This document shows, piece by piece, positions 6,838-10,428 of a DNA stretch of 10,428 nt. Under the pieces are notes generated by a model. That model searched no databases and was not told the origin of the DNA. It worked only from the letters and a program-made list of their open reading frames with translations. The DNA is taken from assembly GCA_003158505.1 (NCBI GenBank), contig PMJK01000188.1, positions 234 to 10,661 on the forward strand. The letters run 5' to 3'. This DNA comes from Holophagaceae bacterium (GTDB lineage Bacteria > Acidobacteriota > Holophagae > Holophagales > Holophagaceae). The position numbers were made by a program, and so were the translations under genes. Position 1 is the stretch's first letter, and each line of letters opens with the position of its first letter.

Positions 6838-8211
6838 TCAGAACTTCACGAGCATGGCGGTGGTGATGCGAGTCTCGGTCTTGCGCAGGTCCGGTGCCCA
6901 GCCAGCTACAACGGATCCTGGCGCACCCTGATTGCCGCCAGGAGGCGTGATGCCACCCTCGCCGGCGAAATAGGGCACGTTGCTGAAGCGCCGATTGAGT
7001 TCGTTGCGGAAGGTGATGAACCGGTTCGGCATGTAGTCGTAGGTCAGGGAGAAGTCCCACTGATTTAGTTTGTCTCCCGGGTTCTCGGTGAAGTAGGGGG
7101 TTCCCGATGCAGCGGTGGCACCGTTGATGGGTGGGAGCAGCGCCAGGTAGCGGCCTGGGTTGACGAGGTAGCCGCCGCCGACTGTCATGGCCTGTTTGTC
7201 GCTGAACCACAGGCGCTGGTAGAGCATCCAACCCGCCATGTACTGCTTGGGCGCAGTTGGAGTGCCCGAACGGCTTACACCATCCCCCTGTTCATCACCC
7301 AGATCGAAGGTGAAGCTGAGGGCAGCCTTTTTGATAATGCCGGATTTGCTTTCCCACTCCTTCCAGAGGATGCTGTTGTCGGTGTGGCGCCGCTTGCGTT
7401 GGGGATTGCCTAAGGAGTCCTCGCCGGTGAAGTAATCATTCGAAATGAAGCCCCAGTTCTCATTGGGCCGCCAGGTGATGCTCCCGCCGATCCCAGGCGA
7501 GTGATTGATGCTGTTGTAGGACTGCCACCCGTTCGTGAGCCACAGCTCGAGTTTCAGCTTATCGGTGGGGAAAGCCTGGATGCGGACGCCGTTGAAGAAC
7601 CACGGAGTGTTGGCTGAGACGTAGGAGGGCTGGTAGGCCCAGTTGTCGAACCCGTAGTAGCTGAAGAGTCCGATGTAGGACATGAAGATGCCCGCATCGA
7701 CGTTGAGGCCGTGCATCACGTCAAAGTGGTAGCCACCGTAGGCCTCAGCAACGTAGCGGTAGGCGGACTGTGAGTCCCACTGGCCTACAGTGGAACTCGG
7801 GTCGTTCCGGGAGTTCAGGGGTCCGTAAGTGCCGAACTGGGTCAGGATCCGTCCGCGGACGTTCTCAAAGTGGAAATCGCCGCCTACCCCAAGGTGCTGG
7901 AGTTGCACCTCGTCCACCCGCCCCGTCTGCGTGGAACCGACCAGGCTGTGGTCGGAGGGGTTGTTGAAGGAATGGGTCACGCTCGTGTCGGACCTGAACT
8001 CCCCGGTGAAGTACTTTGAATCCAGGATCGATTCAGAGTTGCGCGTAACGGAATTCATCCAGGTAAAATCGGCGAACGCGAAGGGTTCGGCCGGTTTCGC
8101 GGGCTCAGCTGCTTTCGCCGGTTCAGAAGCTGGCGTGGGAACGCTGGTAGTCGGAGCCTGCGCCAAGGCTGGGAGGCCAGCGACCAGCAACAGTAGAAGG
8201 GGGGTTTTCAT
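6838..8211 (-). CDS. OmpL-like beta-barrel outer-membrane porin (BBP2-type)
   Basis: This is a 457-residue outer-membrane beta-barrel protein, recognised from the wording of the putative porin family often labelled BBP2/OmpL-like. A Sec signal (MKTPLLLLLVAGLPALAQA) is followed by a low-complexity Pro/Ala/Glu/Lys linker (about 20-43). The barrel then has family-typical segments: LDSKYFTGEFRSD (63-75), GVGGDFHFENVRGRILTQFG (108-127), AEAYGGYHFD (155-164), FMSYIGLFSYYGFDNWAYQP (176-195), NTPWFFNGVRIQAFPTDKLK (201-220), NPGRYLALLPPINGA (351-365) and TPYFTENPGD (371-380). The chain ends in phenylalanine, as many outer-membrane barrel proteins do. I chose the ATG at 8211-8209 because AGGAG lies 5 nt upstream and the signal peptide begins there; a TTG at 8337 would add 42 residues that do not look like a signal. 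It is the first gene of the efflux operon, 3 nt ahead of the outer-membrane factor. Its substrate is unknown; passive solute or ion passage is inferred. Confidence 0.88.
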   Translation of the reverse strand: MKTPLLLLLVAGLPALAQAPTTSVPTPASEPAKAAEPAKPAEPFAFADFTWMNSVTRNSESILDSKYFTGEFRSDTSVTHSFNNPSDHSLVGSTQTGRVDEVQLQHLGVGGDFHFENVRGRILTQFGTYGPLNSRNDPSSTVGQWDSQSAYRYVAEAYGGYHFDVMHGLNVDAGIFMSYIGLFSYYGFDNWAYQPSYVSANTPWFFNGVRIQAFPTDKLKLELWLTNGWQSYNSINHSPGIGGSITWRPNENWGFISNDYFTGEDSLGNPQRKRRHTDNSILWKEWESKSGIIKKAALSFTFDLGDEQGDGVSRSGTPTAPKQYMAGWMLYQRLWFSDKQAMTVGGGYLVNPGRYLALLPPINGATAASGTPYFTENPGDKLNQWDFSLTYDYMPNRFITFRNELNRRFSNVPYFAGEGGITPPGGNQGAPGSVVAGWAPDLRKTETRITTAMLVKF

Positions 8212-8216
8212 CCTGT

Positions 8217-8221
8217 CTCCT
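8217..8221 (-). promoter_or_regulatory. Ribosome binding site fixing the porin start
   Basis: AGGAG on the minus strand lies 5 nt before the ATG at 8211. It supports the shorter, signal-peptide-bearing start over the TTG at 8337. Confidence 0.75.
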
Positions 8222-8231
8222 ATAATTCGGC

Positions 8232-8261
8232 TCGACGGCCGATTGGAAAGAATGTCGTCGA
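8232..8261 (-). promoter_or_regulatory. Possible leader hairpin before the porin gene
   Basis: The 6-bp arms TCGACG (8256-8261 on the minus strand) and CGTCGA (8232-8237) are perfectly complementary with an 18-nt loop. The hairpin sits between a possible 18-codon leader ORF and the porin Shine-Dalgarno. It could affect access to the ribosome binding site or mRNA stability. No T-run follows, so it is not a classical attenuator. Confidence 0.25.
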
Positions 8262-8267
8262 CCTGCG

Positions 8268-8327
8268 TTAGAGCAGTGCTAATAAGTAGGACCGGACCGT
8301 TAAGAAACCATAGGTGTGCTTCATCAC
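8268..8327 (-). CDS. Possible 18-codon leader ORF of the efflux operon
   Basis: A strong AGGAGG (8339-8344, minus strand) is followed by GTG (8327) and ATG (8324) in one frame, 11 and 14 nt away. This frame encodes MKHTYGFLTVRSYLLALL from the ATG and then TAA. The peptide is basic at its N-terminus and hydrophobic at its C-terminus, with adjacent TTA TTA leucine codons. It lies 56 nt upstream of the porin ATG. Against this: the gap from AGGAGG is long for the ATG, and the same bases could belong to a promoter, since TTGAAA at 8337-8332 and TATGGT at 8312-8307 are 19 bp apart. I have no family match; treat it as a candidate only. Confidence 0.2.
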   Translation of the reverse strand: MMKHTYGFLTVRSYLLALL

Positions 8328-8393
8328 GAGGTTTCAATCCTCCTGTTTAGCCAATGGAATACCCCCGCATCTTGGCGATTGCGGTGTATGCGA

Positions 8394-8405
8394 GGCCTTA
8401 AGGCC
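8394..8405. promoter_or_regulatory. Perfect 12-bp palindrome GGCCTTAAGGCC
   Basis: This is a perfect palindrome in the spacer ahead of the efflux operon, 183 bp or more from the porin ATG. It has the size and symmetry of a dimeric repressor or activator site. No T-run follows on either strand, so it does not look like a terminator. It is not a regulator motif that I recognise. Confidence 0.25.
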
Positions 8406-8423
8406 GTTTAGTGACAGGCTTGA

Positions 8424-8438
8424 ATCACGAATAGTGAT
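8424..8438. promoter_or_regulatory. Inverted repeat ATCAC-N5-GTGAT
   Basis: This is a perfect 5-bp-arm inverted repeat (ATCACGAATAGTGAT) in the same spacer, ahead of the efflux operon. Its size is compatible with a small dimeric DNA-binding protein, but short arms like these also occur by chance. Confidence 0.2.
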
Positions 8439-8466
8439 AGAACAGGAACGTTAAATTTAAGAACAG
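8439..8466. promoter_or_regulatory. Paired AGAACAG direct repeats around a TTAAATTTAA palindrome
   Basis: AGAACAG occurs at 8439-8445 and 8460-8466 on the plus strand. The repeat starts are 21 bp apart, about two helical turns, with the palindrome TTAAATTTAA (8451-8460) between them. Direct repeats on one helix face are how many OmpR-family response regulators bind, including those that control metal efflux. No regulator gene is visible in the window, so the role is inference. Confidence 0.3.
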
Positions 8467-8492
8467 AACTAGCTGATGGAATCGTTTCAATA

Positions 8493-9245
8493 TCAGATTG
8501 TCTCTGAGATATTCAGAGTCTTCTTTCTTTGCACCTTCACGCCCGTGTCATACATAAGGTCTTCTGTCGTACTGGATGCCACCACTAACCGCTGATTGAT
8601 GACCGCGTAGGTTGTCTTCACCAGACACTTACTATGGAAGCGACCATAGAGCCTGCTGTGTTTCCCTTCGTAATCCATCAAGGTCTCCGACGCTACCGGT
8701 ATACCGTCTTCTCCAATCCAGACCTTCAGGGTGCCCTCCGTGTGGGACACCCTACCTCGGTGGTCAGGACGAATGTTCGGGTCGAACGTAAAGACCAGGG
8801 CCTTCGCAGACCTGCCTTGATAGGGTTCACTGCTTTCTTTTTTGAAATGAGCACTTTCCAAGAACTGAGATAGGACTCCTGCTTGATTCAGCAATTGGTC
8901 GAGCCATCTAGCATCAAGTTCCTTTATGGCATCGCGAACCGGAGTCCCGACTCCAGGATCCTGGGTCAACAGGCGCTCCTCTCCGTCCACTGCCCCCAAC
9001 TGTGGGAGGTTCCAATCAACCTGAAGAAGTGAGCCATCCTCTCGTACTTGAAACTGCAGCGATCCTTGGCTGGTCACTGGCTGAAGGAAGGATTTGGCTT
9101 CCTGGCAATTGGTATAGGTCACGTTGACCTTAACGGGAGCGTGACCATTGAGACGCCGGAGGTTCGCTTGAAGGTCGGATGGGCCATCAGCCCAAGCCAG
9201 AGCGGGAAGAACCAACAACAAGATCAACCGGGGGGTGAATTTCAT
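8493..9245 (-). CDS. Secreted protein of unknown function (paralogue A)
   Basis: This 250-residue protein has a clear Sec signal, MKFTPRLILLLVLPALAWA, with likely cleavage after A19. I do not recognise the family. The mature part alternates charged and hydrophobic residues in a way that suggests beta structure: PVKVNVTYTN (37-46), GSLQFQVREDGSLLQVDW (61-78), AKALVFTFD (147-155), EGTLKVWIGEDGIPVAS (170-186) and LVKTTYAVINQRLVVAS (208-224). Two cysteines remain after cleavage (47, 207). The overall pattern recalls periplasmic LolA/LppX-like hydrophobic-ligand carriers, which is only a guess. The start ATG 9245 has GAGGTG (9251-9256) at a 5-nt gap. It is a distant paralogue of the next gene upstream (9702-10349), and its C-terminus is also found as the relic at 774-872. 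Base composition is lower in G+C than the efflux operon (one counted line, 8581-8640, is 28/60). Co-transcription with the operon is possible, since no terminator is seen. Confidence 0.8.
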   Translation of the reverse strand: MKFTPRLILLLVLPALAWADGPSDLQANLRRLNGHAPVKVNVTYTNCQEAKSFLQPVTSQGSLQFQVREDGSLLQVDWNLPQLGAVDGEERLLTQDPGVGTPVRDAIKELDARWLDQLLNQAGVLSQFLESAHFKKESSEPYQGRSAKALVFTFDPNIRPDHRGRVSHTEGTLKVWIGEDGIPVASETLMDYEGKHSRLYGRFHSKCLVKTTYAVINQRLVVASSTTEDLMYDTGVKVQRKKTLNISETI

Positions 9246-9254
9246 GGACGCACC

Positions 9255-9392
9255 TCAAGAAATATAAATTGGTGTTGATTCTGCGAGAGTGGGAATTCCC
9301 TTCTCGCGGTAGCGAAGGGGCAACACAAGACCTTCTTCGACCATGACCAGTTTCGGGACATACGAGTTAAGGCGGCGTTTGAATTTGGCCAT
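9255..9392 (-). CDS. Possible 45-residue small basic protein or gene remnant
   Basis: This is a short ORF from ATG 9392-9390 to TGA 9257-9255. It begins MAKFKRRLNSYVPKLVMVEE and continues with GLVLPLRYREKG. The first 35 or so codons favour G or C at the third position, like the coding genes here, while the last ten are AT-ending, so it may be a truncated or decaying gene. An in-frame TAA lies three codons upstream. No good Shine-Dalgarno precedes the ATG. The stop lies 9 nt before the ATG of paralogue A and touches its GAGGTG ribosome binding site, which would permit coupled translation. A longer ORF in another frame over the same bases has cysteine/tryptophan-rich, noise-like content. I do not recognise a family. 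Confidence 0.3.
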   Translation of the reverse strand: MAKFKRRLNSYVPKLVMVEEGLVLPLRYREKGIPTLAESTPIYIS

Positions 9393-9701
9393 TCGACGTT
9401 AAAAAATCGTACATGGCACTGCCGAATTTTTTGAATAGCCATACAGTCAACATAAGGCAGAAAAATGACAAGGGGGATTATGCAATGGGCAATTTGAGTT
9501 CTGGCTTCAATGGTTTTAAAAGAACTCCAGCGATCAAATTGGCTTGCTCTCGACTGGCCTTCTTCCATCCCAATGGAATCTGGCCCTCGGTAGGCATAGG
9601 CAGGAGTCGTCGGTGATTAATTCATGAGAGCAAATCGAATAGTGGTAGGTTGCCCGTTGGGTCCGACTTAATTCAATTCGAGGTCTGACCGTGGGGACTC
9701 T
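9393..9701. other. AT-rich spacer without a recognisable gene
   Basis: About 309 bp separate the possible small ORF from the upstream secreted-protein gene. The stretch is much poorer in G+C than the rest (9421-9480 is 23/60). A possible -10 element on the minus strand, CATAAT (reverse of ATTATG at 9478-9483), has no matching -35 at a usual distance. Open frames on both strands here lack ribosome binding sites and have unlikely composition. No tRNA, repeat array or insertion-sequence end was seen. Confidence 0.5.
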
Positions 9702-10349
9702 CTATTTCCATTTTCCAAGTTCCACGAGGCGATATCGTTTGTGAAGGTCGTAGCCTTCGCTCTCTTCCTGGACTTCTTCCATACGGTTCAAAAGAAGATG
9801 GTCCCCTTCGACCTTGAAGGTGTAGTCGATTTGAAGCTTCACTTCTTCGGTCGGTGCGATGCGCTGGGTTCTTCCCTTGTATCGCTGCCAGAGGCGTGCG
9901 CGAGATATCGAGCAATCCGGAGCTAGCCAAACCTCAAGATGACCCTCTGACTCCCAAAGGCGCTTCAACCGAGTGGGAACCTGGGGCGGAGTTTGGAAAA
10001 CAAGGCATGCCGCGTCCTGAGGTGTTACTGATGTGGCGATCTTGCTGTTCATCCATTTGTGAATAAGGGGCCTTGGTTCAATGATCTGATTCAGATCTAG
10101 TCCATTCAGTTCCTCGAGGTTCGAGGTTAGCTGAGTCCACAATTCACCGTTCTCAACGCGTAGTTTCAGGTCCTGTCGCGTGATTCGTGGGGGTTCCTCA
10201 GGCTTGGATAAATGTTCTTCCCGACATTCGACATGGAGAGTTTGTTTGATATTGCTCAAACCGGGGAACCGGTCCAGGGAATGGATTACGTCGGTGGGAG
10301 AAGCAGCGCTGAGGTGCGCCGTGAGGATTAAGATTGCAAGGGCTTTCAT
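9702..10349 (-). CDS. Secreted protein of unknown function (paralogue B)
   Basis: This 215-residue protein has a short signal peptide, MKALAILILTAHLSAA, then SPTDVIHSL. I do not recognise its family, but it lines up along its length with the 250-residue protein at 8493-9245. SPTDVIHSLDRFPG matches the position of GPSDLQANLRRLNG; RQDLKLRVENGELW matches GSLQFQVREDGSLL; ACLVFQTPP matches ALVFTFDP; SEGHLEVWLAPD matches TEGTLKVWIGED; and IDYTFKVEGDHLLLNRMEE matches TTYAVINQRLVVASSTTED. Identity is low, so the duplication is old. It is shorter than its partner and keeps cysteines at 42, 115 and 146. The ATG at 10349-10347 has no strong Shine-Dalgarno; a TAG stop closes it at 9704-9702. An inverted repeat lies 39-58 nt upstream. 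A periplasmic or outer-membrane-associated location is inferred from the signal alone. Confidence 0.75.
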   Translation of the reverse strand: MKALAILILTAHLSAASPTDVIHSLDRFPGLSNIKQTLHVECREEHLSKPEEPPRITRQDLKLRVENGELWTQLTSNLEELNGLDLNQIIEPRPLIHKWMNSKIATSVTPQDAACLVFQTPPQVPTRLKRLWESEGHLEVWLAPDCSISRARLWQRYKGRTQRIAPTEEVKLQIDYTFKVEGDHLLLNRMEEVQEESEGYDLHKRYRLVELGKWK

Positions 10350-10387
10350 GGCATAAATACCAATCGATAGGGGTGTGGGAGCGTATC

Positions 10388-10407
10388 AATTCATATTGTC
10401 ATGAATT
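10388..10407. promoter_or_regulatory. Inverted repeat AATTCAT-N6-ATGAATT upstream of paralogue B
   Basis: Perfect 7-bp arms (10388-10394 and 10401-10407) are separated by 6 bp. The repeat sits 39-58 nt before the ATG of the secreted protein, where a promoter would be expected. The 20-bp size and symmetry fit a dimeric helix-turn-helix operator. It is AT-rich, so chance symmetry is possible. Confidence 0.35.
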
Positions 10408-10428
10408 CGAGGCGCTAAAATTATTTGG

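Larger units (their letters stand above)
8212..8492. other. Spacer and presumed control region of the efflux operon
   Basis: The spacer between the secreted protein (stop at 8493) and the porin start is 281 bp. It is more AT-rich than the operon and holds, from upstream to downstream: the AGAACAG repeats, the ATCAC inverted repeat, the GGCCTTAAGGCC palindrome, the AGGAGG with its short ORF, and the 8232-8261 hairpin. No clear terminator for the upstream gene is seen. The best promoter guess is TTGAAA/TATGGT (8337-8307) with a 19-bp spacer, a length typical of MerR-type promoters, but the spacer shows only weak dyad symmetry (GTG...CAC). Confidence 0.5.

Noticed and set aside
8221..8226. Perfect TATAAT on the plus strand.
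   Set aside because: It overlaps the porin ribosome binding region and points into the spacer towards the antisense of paralogue A; no plus-strand gene follows.
8212..8337. A 42-residue N-terminal extension of the porin from a TTG at 8337.
   Set aside because: AGGAGG is only 1 nt from this TTG, the extension does not look like a signal peptide, and a proper signal peptide with an AGGAG starts at 8211.
8330..8340. GGATTGAAAC on the minus strand, resembling the 3' end of many CRISPR repeats.
   Set aside because: It occurs once, with no regularly spaced second copy and no cas gene in the window.
9242..9568. A 108-codon minus-strand ORF overlapping the start of paralogue A by ATGA.
   Set aside because: It has cysteine- and tryptophan-scattered, noise-like composition, and a more protein-like frame (9255-9392) uses the same bases.
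9675..10412. The 9-mer AATTCGAGG on both sides of paralogue B (9675-9683 and 10404-10412), considered as a target-site duplication.
   Set aside because: One short match over 700 bp is compatible with chance, and no terminal inverted repeats or transposase are present.

Overview
The window comes from a diderm (Gram-negative type) bacterium with a fairly GC-rich genome. One counted line inside kdpD is 39/60 G+C. Outer-membrane components, a lipoprotein adaptor and Sec signal peptides are all visible. The large OmpL-like porin and overall gene style would fit Acidobacteriota of the Holophaga/Geothrix kind, but this is a weak impression, not a demonstrated placement. Every gene I can support lies on the minus strand, so biological order runs from right to left.

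Layout in transcription order. (1) 10349-9702: a small secreted protein of unknown function, with a 20-bp inverted repeat upstream. (2) 9701-9246: an AT-rich spacer that may hold a 45-codon small ORF ending beside the next ribosome binding site. (3) 9245-8493: a second secreted protein, which I read as a distant paralogue of the first. (4) 8492-8212: a 281-bp spacer rich in small repeats and palindromes; this is the likely control region and leader of the operon that follows. (5) 8211-945: a tightly packed metal-efflux operon: OmpL-like beta-barrel porin, TolC/CzcC-type outer-membrane factor, lipoprotein periplasmic adaptor, CzcA-family heavy-metal RND pump, and a CutA-like protein. Junctions are 3 nt, a 4-nt overlap, a 1-nt overlap and 27 nt. 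(6) 944-600: a spacer holding a 33-codon relic of the secreted-protein family. (7) 599-1: the first 199 codons of the sensor kinase KdpD, running off the left edge.

How the genes work together: the RND pump, adaptor and outer-membrane factor should form one tripartite complex spanning both membranes and exporting metal cations. The pump carries the D/D/E triad associated with divalent-cation CzcA-type transport and lacks at least one of the CusA copper/silver methionines. CutA is a cytoplasmic protein linked to divalent-metal tolerance, and the porin may change outer-membrane permeability. No regulator for this operon is inside the window. KdpD senses potassium/osmotic state and is probably a separate unit.

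The most interesting points are: C-terminal sequences of one secreted-protein family in direct orientation on both sides of the efflux operon (one intact gene, one relic); the porin and outer-membrane factor separated in the same reading frame only by TGA-AAC-ATG, the second having a very short signal-like N-terminus; a diverged CutA closing the operon; and a repeat-rich leader with a strong Shine-Dalgarno, an 18-codon ORF and a hairpin. I did not find a complete new defence, mobile or CRISPR-type system.
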